Assembly (NCBI RefSeq): GCF_007713715.1
Contig: NZ_VJWX01000012.1
Coordinates: forward strand, 1-36,952
From: Amycolatopsis rhizosphaerae
Lineage (GTDB): Bacteria; Actinomycetota; Actinomycetes; Mycobacteriales; Pseudonocardiaceae
Length of the DNA: 36,952 nucleotides
Direction of reading: 5' to 3'
Shown here: in pieces, positions 14,643 to 21,737 of the stretch
How positions within the stretch are numbered: the stretch's first letter is position 1
Layout of the letters: every line of letters starts with the position of its first letter
The notes under the pieces: model-generated
Databases searched by the model: none
Seen by the model: the letters and a program-made list of their open reading frames with translations, nothing else
Told to the model about the DNA's origin: nothing
Program-made: the position numbers and the translations under genes

Positions 14643-15694
14643 ACGATCATGTAGGCGCTGTTGAACCGGGCCGGCGCCTGGGGATCGATAGCCAGTACGG
14701 TGCTTTGGTTGGCGACCTGCGCGGCGAACAGTCCGGCGTCGAACAGCGCCAGGCAGACGGCCGTTACCGCGGGGCTGCCCAGAACGAAGCCCAGCACCGC
14801 GGCGGCGACACCGGCCAGGGTCAGGCCGAGCAGAATCACGGCGCGCGCCCCCAGCCGGTCGGTGAGCACCCCGGAAACCCGCGTCGCGATGATCCCGCCA
14901 AGGCCGGCGAGCGCGTACAGGCCGATCCGTTCGGCCGGATAGTGAAAAGGTGCCCCGGACAGCGCGACCGCCAGTCCCGCCCAGATGGCACAGAACGCGA
15001 AAAACCATGCCGTGCCCCGGGCCGCGGCCAGCCGCAGGGCCGCGAAGCGCACGTACAGGCCCGGCATCGACCGAAGAGCCGAGAAGTAACCGACCTGCGA
15101 ACCCCCTCCCACCGTGGGGAGCAGCAGCAAGGCAGAGCCCGCGATCGCGAGACAGGCGGCAGCGAAGATCAGCAACATCGCGCGCCAGCCGACCGTGTCG
15201 GCCAACCAGCCACCGAGGATGCGACCGGCCAGGATGCCCGCCGAGATCCCTGCCGTGACGATGCCCAGCACGGTCGCACGGCGGCCCGCGCCGGCCAGGC
15301 GTCCAGCCACCGAGCTGAGACCGGCACCGGCCGAGGAGAACGCTCCGATGAGCAGGACACACAAACCCAGCAGCCATGCCGTCGTAACGGCCGCGGTCAC
15401 CCCAACCACGACCGCCAGGGCCGTGAGCTGCGCGGCCAGCACGGACCGGGGCGGGAATCGATCGACCAGCGGAACCAGCAGGGCGAGCCCGCACAGGTAG
15501 CCGACCGGACCACACGCCAACGCCGCGCCGACCGCCGTCGAAGACGATCCCAGCGACGCCGCCACCTCGGCGATGGCGGGCTGGAGCGGGTAGATCGCCG
15601 CCGTGGCCAAGGCCGCCGCCAGCGCCAGGTAAAGCACAACCGGCCCACGAAGACCAACGGCCCGTGCGGGTTCCGCCGCGAGATCGGTTCTCAT
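14510..15694 (-). CDS. MFS transporter (drug/metabolite efflux type)
   Basis: A 394-residue 12-helix major facilitator. ATAAIYPLQPAIAEVAASLG in helix 1-2, CGLALLVPLVDRFPPRS (motif A-like loop), SVAGRLAGAGRRATVLGIV and GGWLADTVGWRAMLLI are typical of the EmrB/arabinose-efflux-like group. Substrate unknown. ATG 15692-15694 is supported by TACGGT on the minus strand (15702-15707) ending 7 nt upstream, another leaderless layout; GTG 15718 is the alternative. Its 3' end overlaps the AraC gene on the opposite strand. Confidence 0.88.
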   Translation of the reverse strand: MRTDLAAEPARAVGLRGPVVLYLALAAALATAAIYPLQPAIAEVAASLGSSSTAVGAALACGPVGYLCGLALLVPLVDRFPPRSVLAAQLTALAVVVGVTAAVTTAWLLGLCVLLIGAFSSAGAGLSSVAGRLAGAGRRATVLGIVTAGISAGILAGRILGGWLADTVGWRAMLLIFAAACLAIAGSALLLLPTVGGGSQVGYFSALRSMPGLYVRFAALRLAAARGTAWFFAFCAIWAGLAVALSGAPFHYPAERIGLYALAGLGGIIATRVSGVLTDRLGARAVILLGLTLAGVAAAVLGFVLGSPAVTAVCLALFDAGLFAAQVANQSTVLAIDPQAPARFNSAYMIVYFLGGSLGSAFGAAAVAWLGWPGTAIVAVAAIALGAAITLAAR

Positions 15695-15701
15695 ACCGGT
15701 G

Positions 15702-15707
15702 ACCGTA
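15702..15707 (-). promoter_or_regulatory. -10 element TACGGT of the MFS gene
   Basis: On the minus strand TACGGT, then 7 nt, then ATG 15694. No clear -35 hexamer. Same geometry as the other leaderless starts in this window. Confidence 0.4.
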
Positions 15708-15835
15708 GAAATGATCACTCCCGAACGCTGGCGGAATTCCGCCGTCACCGTCCACTCCGGACAGCACGCGGGGGTGGCGCGCACGGCCTCCGGGATCGGT
15801 CAGGAATCAAGAAGCGCCGGTCACCGGGTCGCGCC

Positions 15836-15841
15836 TAGCGT
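15836..15841 (+). promoter_or_regulatory. -10 element TAGCGT of the first VOC gene
   Basis: TAGCGT ends 7 nt before ATG 15849, implying a leaderless transcript. The identical hexamer and spacing recur before 17197 and 19783. No good -35 is visible here. Confidence 0.5.
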
Positions 15842-15848
15842 TCCTGTC

Positions 15849-16469
15849 ATGACCTCCATCGACACCGTCACCCTCGAAGTGGCCGACCCGGCGGCCGCCG
15901 AACGCTTCTACGCCAACGCCTTCGGGTTGGACACCCAGTTGCGCCTGCGGGCGTCGGAGGAACCGGCCACCGGCTTCCGCGGGTTCACCCTGTCGCTGAC
16001 GGTGCCCCAGCCTGCCGATGTCAACGCCCTGATCGACGCCGCGCTCGGCGCCGGGGCAACGGCGCTCAAGCCCGTCACGAAGTCGATGTGGGGCTACGGC
16101 GGGGTCGTCGAGGCGCCGGACGGGACGATCTGGAAGGTGGCGACCTCGGCGAAGAAGGACACCGGCCCGGCCACCCGGCAGATCGACTCCGTCGTGCTGC
16201 TGGGAGTCGCCGACGTGGCCGCGAGCAAGCGGTTCTACCTGGAGCGGGGCCTCACCGTGGCGAAGAGCTTCGGCCGCGTGTACGTCGAGTTCGCCTCGTC
16301 CGGCCCCGTCAAACTGGCGCTGTACCGGCGCCGCGCGCTCGCCAAGGATGCCGGCGTCTCCCCCGAGGGCAGCGGATCGCACCGGATCGCGATCGGCGGC
16401 GCCGGTCCGTTCACCGACCCGGACGGGTTCACCTGGGAAGCCGCTCCGATCGCGTCGACCCGGCAGTGA
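15849..16469 (+). CDS. Two-domain VOC (glyoxalase/bleomycin resistance superfamily) protein
   Basis: A 206-residue protein built of two vicinal-oxygen-chelate halves: residues 1-105 (IDTVTLEVADPAAAERFYANAFGL ... GGVVEAPDGTIWKVA) and 112-206 (IDSVVLLGVADVAASKRFYLERGL ... GPFTDPDGFTWEAA). Such proteins are metal-dependent enzymes or binding proteins; no specific reaction can be named. ATG 15849 is supported by the -10 placed 7 nt upstream. It lies 59 nt ahead of the DUF1801 gene, likely in one transcript. Confidence 0.85.
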   Translation: MTSIDTVTLEVADPAAAERFYANAFGLDTQLRLRASEEPATGFRGFTLSLTVPQPADVNALIDAALGAGATALKPVTKSMWGYGGVVEAPDGTIWKVATSAKKDTGPATRQIDSVVLLGVADVAASKRFYLERGLTVAKSFGRVYVEFASSGPVKLALYRRRALAKDAGVSPEGSGSHRIAIGGAGPFTDPDGFTWEAAPIASTRQ

Positions 16470-16490
16470 CACCGACACTGACACCGAACA
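16467..16490 (+). repeat. 12-nt tandem duplication behind the VOC stop codon
   Basis: TGACACCGACAC (16467-16478) is followed by TGACACCGAACA (16479-16490), 10 of 12 identical, beginning with the VOC stop codon. It lies in the gap before the DUF1801 gene. Probably a slippage product. Confidence 0.5.
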
Positions 16491-16528
16491 CCACCCTTGT
16501 GCCGCACGACCCTGGAGAGGAATCGGCC

Positions 16529-16984
16529 ATGAGCCGCACCGGCAAGAACAGCACCTACGAGGGATTCACCGCCGAGGAGCGGGCCGCGATGAAGGACCGC
16601 GCCCGGGAGATGAAGAAGGAGTCGGGCCGCAAGTCGCGCGCGGACAAGGCGGCGGAAGCGAAGGAGGAGGTGCTCGCCAAGATCGCCGAACTGCAGGACT
16701 CGGACCGCGCCCTGGCCGAGCGCGTGCACGCCATCGTCACCGCGAACGCCCCCGCGCTCGAACCCAAGCTGTGGTACGGGATGCCCGCCTACGCGCTGGA
16801 CGGCAAGATCGTCTGCCATTTCCAGAGCGCCGAGAAGTTCAAGGCGCGCTACGCCACGCTCGGCTTCAGCGACCAGGCGGAGCTGGACGACGGCGCGATG
16901 TGGCCCACCGCCTTCGCCCTCACGAAGATGACCCCCGAAGTGGAAGCCCGCATCGCCGCCCTCGTCAAGCAGGCAGTGAGCTGA
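16529..16984 (+). CDS. DUF1801 family protein (YdhG-like)
   Basis: A 151-residue protein. The N-terminal third is charged and helical (MKDRAREMKKESGRKSRADK), then the DUF1801 core: KLWYGMPAYALDGKIVCHFQ and ARYATLGFSDQAELDDGAMWP with a closing KMTPEVEARIAALVKQAV. Members are small soluble proteins, some called iron chaperones, with no settled function in actinobacteria. GGAGAGGAA precedes ATG 16529 by 6-7 nt. Likely co-transcribed with the upstream VOC gene. Confidence 0.85.
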   Translation: MSRTGKNSTYEGFTAEERAAMKDRAREMKKESGRKSRADKAAEAKEEVLAKIAELQDSDRALAERVHAIVTANAPALEPKLWYGMPAYALDGKIVCHFQSAEKFKARYATLGFSDQAELDDGAMWPTAFALTKMTPEVEARIAALVKQAVS

Positions 16985-17015
16985 CCCGCCCCACAACGAC
17001 GGAAGGAGTTCCGGG

Positions 17016-17186
17016 ATGTGTCATCCCTCGTGGGGGCGCGCACTCACCGCGGCGCAGCGCCTGAACGACCTCGCGCGGCTGCGCCGCGTCCGGGACCGGA
17101 TCGACCGGGAGTACGCGCAGCCGCCGGAGGTCGAGGAGCCGACTCGCAGCGTGCACCTGTCCGACGGGCAAGACGGCTGCGGCTAG
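17016..17186 (+). pseudogene. Truncated N-terminus of an AraC-type regulator
   Basis: A 56-codon frame with a good GGAAGGAG 7 nt before ATG 17016. The stretch RLNDLARLRRVRDRIDREYAQ followed by PPEVEEPTRSVHLSDG matches the start of a common actinobacterial AraC regulator (RLHRVRDRIDREYAQPLDVEALARGVHMSAGHLSR-like) that normally precedes exactly the VOC gene found at 17197. The reading stops just where the first helix-turn-helix should continue, so both DNA-binding motifs are gone. It may still be translated. The stop TAG forms part of the next gene's -10 element. Confidence 0.6.
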
Positions 17187-17189
17187 CGT
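17184..17189 (+). promoter_or_regulatory. -10 element TAGCGT of the second VOC gene
   Basis: TAGCGT ends 7 nt before ATG 17197, again a leaderless layout. Its TAG is the stop codon of the truncated AraC frame. Confidence 0.5.
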
Positions 17190-17196
17190 GACCGCC

Positions 17197-17607
17197 ATGG
17201 ACCTCACCATCAACACGACCGTTCTCCCGCACGACGACCCGGAATCCTCGCTGGCCTTCTACCGCGACATCCTCGGCTTCGAGGTCCGCAGCGACGTCGG
17301 CGAGGGCAAGATGCGCTGGATCACGGTCGGCCCCGCGGGCCGGCCCGGCACGTCCATCCTCCTGGCCCCGCCGGGCGCCGACCCCGGCATCACCGACAGC
17401 GAGCGCCGCACCATCGCCGAGATGATGGCCAAGGGCACCTACGGCTGGATCCTGCTGGCCACCCCCGACCTCGACGGCACCTTCGACAAGATCCAGGCCG
17501 CGGATGCCGAGGTCGTCCAGGAACCGATGGAGCAGCCGTACGGAATGCGCGACTGCGCCTTCCGCGACCCGGCCGGAAACCTGGTGCGCATCCGAGAACT
17601 GCGCTGA
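17197..17607 (+). CDS. VOC family protein
   Basis: A 136-residue single-module VOC protein: TVLPHDDPESSLAFYRDILG at the N-terminus, GKMRWITVGPAGRPGTSILL, MMAKGTYGWILLATPDLDGT and the closing PYGMRDCAFRDPAGNLVRI. The DCAFRDPAGN motif carries the metal-ligand region of glyoxalase-like folds. Homologues sit behind an AraC gene, here reduced to a stub. Start ATG 17197 is chosen over GTG 17188, which lies inside the -10 hexamer. A short hairpin follows the stop. Confidence 0.88.
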   Translation: MDLTINTTVLPHDDPESSLAFYRDILGFEVRSDVGEGKMRWITVGPAGRPGTSILLAPPGADPGITDSERRTIAEMMAKGTYGWILLATPDLDGTFDKIQAADAEVVQEPMEQPYGMRDCAFRDPAGNLVRIRELR

Positions 17608-17617
17608 GCCGTCAGCG
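17602..17617. terminator. Hairpin between VOC and lysR stops
   Basis: CGCTGA-GCCG-TCAGCG is a perfect 6-bp stem with a 4-nt loop, containing the VOC stop codon. It sits between convergent genes and may terminate both; no T-run. Confidence 0.45.
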
Positions 17618-17621
17618 AAGG

Positions 17622-18518
17622 TCAGGGGCTGGCCTCCTCGGGTTCCACTGCTCCGAGTACGGCTCGGAAGCGCTTCAGGAGTGGGTTCCGGTCGGCCGCA
17701 CGCCAGACCAGGTGCAGGGTCGTCGACGTGCCCTCCAGTGGCCGTGCGCGGACGCCGACACGCCGGAGCGCGCGGTGGGAATCCGACATCACCGCCGCGC
17801 CGAAGCCGGCGGCGACCAGTGCCAGCACCGTCTGCACACTGCGGCCCTCCGCGCCGATGCGCGGGGCCACGCCTGCCTGGTCGCACAGTGCGAGGATCTC
17901 GTCGTGCGAATGCGGGGAAACCTCGCGCGGCCACACCACCAGCGGCACCTGGCCGAGCGCGGTCAGCGGGGCCGGGCCGGGCTGGTGCGCCAGCGGATGC
18001 GCCTCGGGCAGGAACAGGCTGAGCGGCTCGCGCCACCAGGCCCGCACGGCCAGGCGCCCATCGCGTGACGGCAGGCGCTGGACGGCGATGTCGAACCGGC
18101 CGTCCAGAACGCCGTCCGACATCTCGGCGTCGTTGAAGCTCTCCACCAAACGCAACTCGACACGGGGCATCTCACGCCGCAACCGGCCGAGCACGCCGCC
18201 CAGCGGACCGTTGATCCCCGAACCGGCGAACGTCACCGTGAACCGTCCGGCCAGGCCCTCGCCCGCGAGCCGCACCTCCTCCAGCGCGGCCTGCGCCTCG
18301 GCGAGCACTCTTCCGGCCCGGGAAACCAGCGCCTCCCCGGCGGGTGTGGGGACCAGCCCCCTGCCCTCGCGCTCGAACAGCGCCGTCCCGAGCCGTCGTT
18401 CCAGCTCACGGAGCTGACGGCTCAGCGTCGGCTGTGTCAGGTGCAGGCGGCGCGCGGCCCCGCTGATGCTCCCCTCCTCGGCGATCGCGACCACGTAGCC
18501 CAACAGTCTCAGTTCCAT
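17622..18518 (-). CDS. LysR-family transcriptional regulator
   Basis: A 298-residue LTTR. The winged helix is at about 1-60 (LLGYVVAIAEEGSISGAARRLHLTQP, then LSRQLRELERRLGTALFER), followed by the substrate-binding domain (about 90-290; FTVTFAGSGINGPLGGVLGRL onwards). ATG 18516-18518 has GGAGG 5 nt upstream. It is divergent from the carboxymuconolactone decarboxylase-like gene, which it probably controls through the 124-bp region between them. Confidence 0.9.
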   Translation of the reverse strand: MELRLLGYVVAIAEEGSISGAARRLHLTQPTLSRQLRELERRLGTALFEREGRGLVPTPAGEALVSRAGRVLAEAQAALEEVRLAGEGLAGRFTVTFAGSGINGPLGGVLGRLRREMPRVELRLVESFNDAEMSDGVLDGRFDIAVQRLPSRDGRLAVRAWWREPLSLFLPEAHPLAHQPGPAPLTALGQVPLVVWPREVSPHSHDEILALCDQAGVAPRIGAEGRSVQTVLALVAAGFGAAVMSDSHRALRRVGVRARPLEGTSTTLHLVWRAADRNPLLKRFRAVLGAVEPEEASP

Positions 18519-18600
18519 CCATGCCTCCGAAGCATCGAAAACATAGCTTCCCATGCCTTCAACGGGGGAAGTGCGGCGCGATGGGCAAGACTTGGCGACA

Positions 18601-18624
18601 GAACACAAACCCGAACACAAACCC
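18601..18624 (+). repeat. Perfect 12-nt tandem duplication in a 5' leader
   Basis: GAACACAAACCC occurs twice head to tail (18601-18612, 18613-18624), 18 nt before ATG 18643 and upstream of its GGGAG site. Could be slippage; it also makes an unusually A/C-rich, unstructured leader. Confidence 0.6.
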
Positions 18625-18642
18625 AGGAACCGGGAGAAACCC

Positions 18643-19044
18643 ATGAATCGCGGAGATCGTTACGAGCACGGCCTGAAGGTGCTGAACGAGGTCGACGGCG
18701 AAGCCGGACAGCGGGTGGTCGACTCACTCGCCGCCGTCTCGCCGGAGCTCGGCCACCAGGTGGTCGCCTGGGCGTTCGGCGACATGTACGCCCGCCCCGA
18801 ACTGTCGCCGCGCGACCGGCAACTGGTCACCCTCGGCGTCCTCACCGCACTCGGCGGCTGCGAGATCGAACTCGACGTACACGTCAACGGCGCGTTGAAC
18901 GTCGGTCTCACCACCACCGAGATCGCCGAGGCGTTGCTGCACTCGGCCGTCTACGCCGGGATTCCGCGCTCGATCAACGCCACGCTGGTGGCGAAGAAGG
19001 TCTTCACCGAACGCGGTCTCCCGCCGGTCCAGAACCTGTCCTGA
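18643..19044 (+). CDS. Carboxymuconolactone decarboxylase family protein
   Basis: A 133-residue protein of the AhpD/CMD fold, similar to gamma-carboxymuconolactone decarboxylase: WAFGDMYARPELSPRDRQLVTLGVL, GGCEIELDVHVNGALNVGL and EIAEALLHSAVYAGIPRSI. The AhpD CxxC pair is absent (only one Cys in GGCE), so it is not a peroxidase partner. GGGAG precedes ATG 18643 by 7 nt. Divergent from a LysR regulator. The substrate is not evident; no protocatechuate-pathway genes are nearby. Confidence 0.85.
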   Translation: MNRGDRYEHGLKVLNEVDGEAGQRVVDSLAAVSPELGHQVVAWAFGDMYARPELSPRDRQLVTLGVLTALGGCEIELDVHVNGALNVGLTTTEIAEALLHSAVYAGIPRSINATLVAKKVFTERGLPPVQNLS

Positions 19045-19080
19045 CCCGATCGCGGGGCGGGCGAGGGCGCGGGCGCGTTG

Positions 19081-19758
19081 CTAGGTCGGCTCACCCTCGT
19101 CCGCGACCATGCGGACGAGGGTGTCGACGAGTTCGTCGGCGGTGGTGCGCCACCTGTCCGTGCCGAGGTGGCCGCCGAGTTCCATGCTCGCGATGCCGTG
19201 GGCGCTGGTCAGCAGCAGGGCGCCGAAATGCGGTGCGTTCCGGTCCCCCACGAAGGCGGCGACGACGGCCAGGAACTCGTCCTGAAAGCGGTCGGCCGCG
19301 CGGTCGGCCGCGGCCGGGTCGCCCGTCGGTCCGCACAGCTGGCGCAGGACGCGATCGAGTCCTTCACCGCGTTGCACGGAACGGTGTCCGTGCTGCCTGA
19401 ACAACATCTGGTAGAGGTGGGGCTGCTCCCGGCCGACGCCGATAAGGGTGCGGAGGGCGCCGCGCAGCTTCTCGGAGGCCGACAGAGCCGGGTCGGTCCG
19501 CAGTGCGTGCACCTGGTCGCCGATCCTTTCCCAGCTCTCGGCCGCGACGGCGGTCAGCAGGCTTTCCTTGTCCGCGAAGTGCCGGTACGGCGCTCCCCGT
19601 GTCACACCTGCCCGTGCGCCCACCTCGCGCAGGGTGACCGCTTCGGGGCCGCCGAGGTCGAGGAGTTCGGCGGCCGCGTCGAGCAGAGCGCGGCGGGTGG
19701 CGGCGGCGGACTCCGCACGGGTGACCATGACGGCCATCGTAGGAGTTGACGGTGTCAT
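19081..19758 (-). CDS. TetR/AcrR-family regulator
   Basis: A 225-residue protein with the TetR helix-turn-helix near residues 37-60 (TLREVGARAGVTRGAPYRHF) and a TetR_C_33-like helical ligand part. It starts ATGACACCGTCAACT (MTPST), identical in the first five codons to the divergent SDR because both starts lie inside the arms of a 20-bp inverted repeat. This repeat should be its operator, so it likely represses both itself and the SDR. A weak -10 (TAACCC, 19766-19771 on the minus strand) lies 7 nt upstream. Confidence 0.9.
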   Translation of the reverse strand: MTPSTPTMAVMVTRAESAAATRRALLDAAAELLDLGGPEAVTLREVGARAGVTRGAPYRHFADKESLLTAVAAESWERIGDQVHALRTDPALSASEKLRGALRTLIGVGREQPHLYQMLFRQHGHRSVQRGEGLDRVLRQLCGPTGDPAAADRAADRFQDEFLAVVAAFVGDRNAPHFGALLLTSAHGIASMELGGHLGTDRWRTTADELVDTLVRMVADEGEPT

Positions 19759-19797
19759 CTCAAAGGGGTTAGCGTCATTGAGATGACACCGTCAACT
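19744..19797. promoter_or_regulatory. Symmetric divergent leaderless promoters within a 20-bp inverted repeat
   Basis: Arms at 19744-19763 and 19778-19797 are perfect reverse complements with a 14-nt centre. Plus strand: TTGACG (19746-19751), 18 nt, TAGCGT (19770-19775), 7 nt, ATG 19783. Minus strand: TTGACG (19790-19795), 18 nt, TAACCC (19766-19771), 7 nt, ATG 19758. Each arm thus holds the -35 of one gene and the first five codons of the other. Likely TetR operator. Confidence 0.75.
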
Positions 19798-20679
19798 GAA
19801 TTCCGGGAGCTGGTCGTCGTGACCGGAGCCTCCACGGGCATGGGCGCGGCAGCCGCCCGCGAACTGGCTCGCCAGGGATTCCACGTCCTGGCCGGCGTGC
19901 GACGCGACCGCGACGCCGACGCCATCCGATCGACCGGCATCGAGCCGGTCATCCTCGACATCACCAAGCCCGAGCAGGTGGAGGCACTCGCCGCGCGGGT
20001 CGCCGGAGACCCGCGCGTGCTGCACGCGCTCGTCAACAACGCCGGTATCCAGGTGAACGCCCCGGTCGAAGCCCTGCCGATGACGCAATGGCGGTGGGTA
20101 TTCGAAGTCAACCTGTTCGGCCACATCGCCGTCACCCAGGCGCTCCTGCCCGCGCTGCTGCGCGGCAGGGGGCGCGTGATCAATATCAGCTCGGTCGGCG
20201 GCAAGGTCGCCATGGCCACGTATGGCGCCTACGCCGGCGCGAAGTTCGCCCTGGAGGCAGTCAGCGATTCGCTCCGCCGGGAGGTCGCTCCGCTGGGCGT
20301 GCAGGTGGTCGTGGTCGAGCCCGGCGGCGTCCGCACGGAGATGGCCTCCCGCGGGATCGCGACGGCGAACGACCTGGCCGCCCGGATGACTCCGGAGCAG
20401 GACGAGCGCTACGGCGGTCTGATCCGGGCGACCAACGCGCTGATGGCCTCGGGCACCGCGTCGGGCGTGACCGCCGACGCCGCCGCCCGGGTCATCGCGA
20501 AGGCCGTGACGACCCGCAGACCGCGCACCCGCTACACCATCGGCCGGGATGCCGCCCTGATCACCCGCATGACCCGGATGCTGTCCGACCGCACGCTCGA
20601 CCGCATCACCGCCGCCAACCTGCGCCGCCACTTTCCGAAGGAAGCCACGCGCACCTACAGCGCTCGGACGCTGCCGTGA
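19783..20679 (+). CDS. Short-chain dehydrogenase/reductase (SDR)
   Basis: A 298-residue classical-type SDR: TGASTGMG cofactor motif at 14-21, NNAG at 85-88, catalytic Ser near 137 (INISSVGG) and YAGAK at 150-154. The extended C-terminus and VVVEPGGVRTEM loop resemble the 'SDR family oxidoreductase' group that includes retinol and 11-beta-hydroxysteroid dehydrogenase-like enzymes. Substrate unknown. Leaderless start at ATG 19783. Controlled with the divergent TetR gene through the shared inverted repeat. Confidence 0.9.
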   Translation: MTPSTEFRELVVVTGASTGMGAAAARELARQGFHVLAGVRRDRDADAIRSTGIEPVILDITKPEQVEALAARVAGDPRVLHALVNNAGIQVNAPVEALPMTQWRWVFEVNLFGHIAVTQALLPALLRGRGRVINISSVGGKVAMATYGAYAGAKFALEAVSDSLRREVAPLGVQVVVVEPGGVRTEMASRGIATANDLAARMTPEQDERYGGLIRATNALMASGTASGVTADAAARVIAKAVTTRRPRTRYTIGRDAALITRMTRMLSDRTLDRITAANLRRHFPKEATRTYSARTLP

Positions 20680-20707
20680 CGCGACCCCATAACACCGAAC
20701 CGCGTCA
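20677..20707. terminator. Inverted repeat spanning the stops of the SDR and marR genes
   Basis: TGACGCG (20677-20683) and CGCGTCA (20701-20707) are exact complements around a 17-nt loop, and each begins or ends with the stop codon of one convergent gene. It could be a bidirectional terminator. Confidence 0.4.
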
Positions 20708-21187
20708 ACGGCCCCTCGGCATCGAGCCGCCCTCGGCCTTTTGTTGCCTGATGAGCTGCGCGTTGGCGGCGTTGAGCTGTTCGAGGAAGTCGGTGATGAA
20801 CGCCAGTTGCTCGTCGGTGTAGTTGTCCAGGATCGCGGTGGTCGCGGCGACCAGCGGCGAAAACAGCCGTGCCGTTTCCGCCTCGTGCTGTCCGGTCGAC
20901 TCGACGAACACGCGGCGCCGGTCGTGTTCGTCGCGGATGCGCCGGACAAAGCCGCGGCGCTCCAGGCGGTCGAGGGCCGCGGTCGTCGCCGACGTGCTCA
21001 GGCCCGTGATCTCGGCCAGCCGGCTCGGGGTGAGGCGCGGCTCGTCGCGGGCCGCGTCCAGGCACTTCAGGTCCGTCATGATGAGGCCGAGCCGGTCCGC
21101 GATCACCTGGTGCATGAGCAGCCGGTACGTCGAGGCGCCCCGCATGAGTTCGGTCAGCCGGGCGATGACCTCGGCGCGACTTGACAA
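20705..21187 (-). CDS. MarR-family transcriptional regulator
   Basis: A 160-residue winged-helix protein: RLAEITGLSTSATTAALDRL is the recognition part and RRIRDEHDRRRVFVE the DxRxxR wing typical of MarR. The start is TTG 21185-21187, supported by GGAGG 5-6 nt upstream on the minus strand. It is divergent from the SnoaL-like gene at 21285 and may control it; TTCCCG-AACG-CGGGAA at 21225-21240 is a candidate site. Confidence 0.88.
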   Translation of the reverse strand: MSSRAEVIARLTELMRGASTYRLLMHQVIADRLGLIMTDLKCLDAARDEPRLTPSRLAEITGLSTSATTAALDRLERRGFVRRIRDEHDRRRVFVESTGQHEAETARLFSPLVAATTAILDNYTDEQLAFITDFLEQLNAANAQLIRQQKAEGGSMPRGR

Positions 21188-21224
21188 CTCTTCCTCCCAG
21201 CCGGATTATTCGATCCATCAAACT

Positions 21225-21240
21225 TTCCCGAACGCGGGAA
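21225..21240. promoter_or_regulatory. Perfect inverted repeat TTCCCG-N4-CGGGAA
   Basis: Six-bp arms lie between the divergent marR and SnoaL-like genes, 44 nt before ATG 21285. It could be a MarR operator or a leader hairpin. Confidence 0.4.
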
Positions 21241-21284
21241 GGCTCGCTGACTGGGATCAGTTTAGGGACGGGGGCGAGGGCACC

Positions 21285-21689
21285 ATGCGACAGGCAGGCC
21301 TGACCAAGGAAGACGAGGCAGCTCTCCACGAACTGCTTCACACCATGGAGGACGCCTGGGCGCACGGCGACGGGGCGGGCTACGCCGCGGCCTTCACCGA
21401 CGACGCCCGCTACGTCACCCAATCCGGGATCCGCTGCGTCGGGCGGCGGGCCATCGCCGAGTCCCATCAGAAGCTCTTCGATTCCGACTTCCAGGGCACA
21501 CGCCTCGACGTCGCCCCGATGGAGTTTCAGCCCGTCGCGTCGAACGTGGTGCTCCTACACGGCAGCGGCACAGTGCTGTTTCCCGGCGAGGGACCGCGGA
21601 TACGGCCCACCGGGCTACTGACGGTAGTCGCGGTCAATGACGGCGACGCATGGCACTTCGCTTCGTTCAGCAATACGCCCCGGGTTTAG
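21285..21689 (+). CDS. SnoaL-like/SgcJ-EcaC family protein
   Basis: A 134-residue NTF2-fold protein: EAALHELLHTMEDAWAHGDG, YAAAFTDDARYVT, RAIAESHQKLF and VLLHGSGTVLFPG follow the SgcJ/EcaC pattern. Relatives occur in polyketide/enediyne clusters and as stand-alone proteins of unknown function. GAGGG lies 4 nt before ATG 21285. Its stop codon is 20 nt before the inverted repeat of the next tetR promoter, so the two genes are separately controlled. Confidence 0.8.
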   Translation: MRQAGLTKEDEAALHELLHTMEDAWAHGDGAGYAAAFTDDARYVTQSGIRCVGRRAIAESHQKLFDSDFQGTRLDVAPMEFQPVASNVVLLHGSGTVLFPGEGPRIRPTGLLTVVAVNDGDAWHFASFSNTPRV

Positions 21690-21731
21690 GAACGATTGTT
21701 CTTGACTGTTCGTTCCTGAACCGTCTAGGGT
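21688..21731 (+). promoter_or_regulatory. Promoter and operator of the third tetR gene
   Basis: TTGACT (21702-21707), 18 nt, TAGGGT (21726-21731), then 6 nt to ATG 21738, a leaderless layout. AGGAACGA (21688-21695) and TCGTTCCT (21710-21717) are perfect inverted arms flanking the -35, with an inner GAAC-GATT-GTTC. Typical TetR autoregulation site. Confidence 0.65.
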
Positions 21732-21737
21732 TCGGGC

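Noticed and set aside
13572-15838. Long open frames on both strands across AraC and MFS genes (731 and 656 codons)
   Set aside because: Composition is Arg/Gly-rich without recognisable motifs; the AraC and MFS genes explain the DNA.
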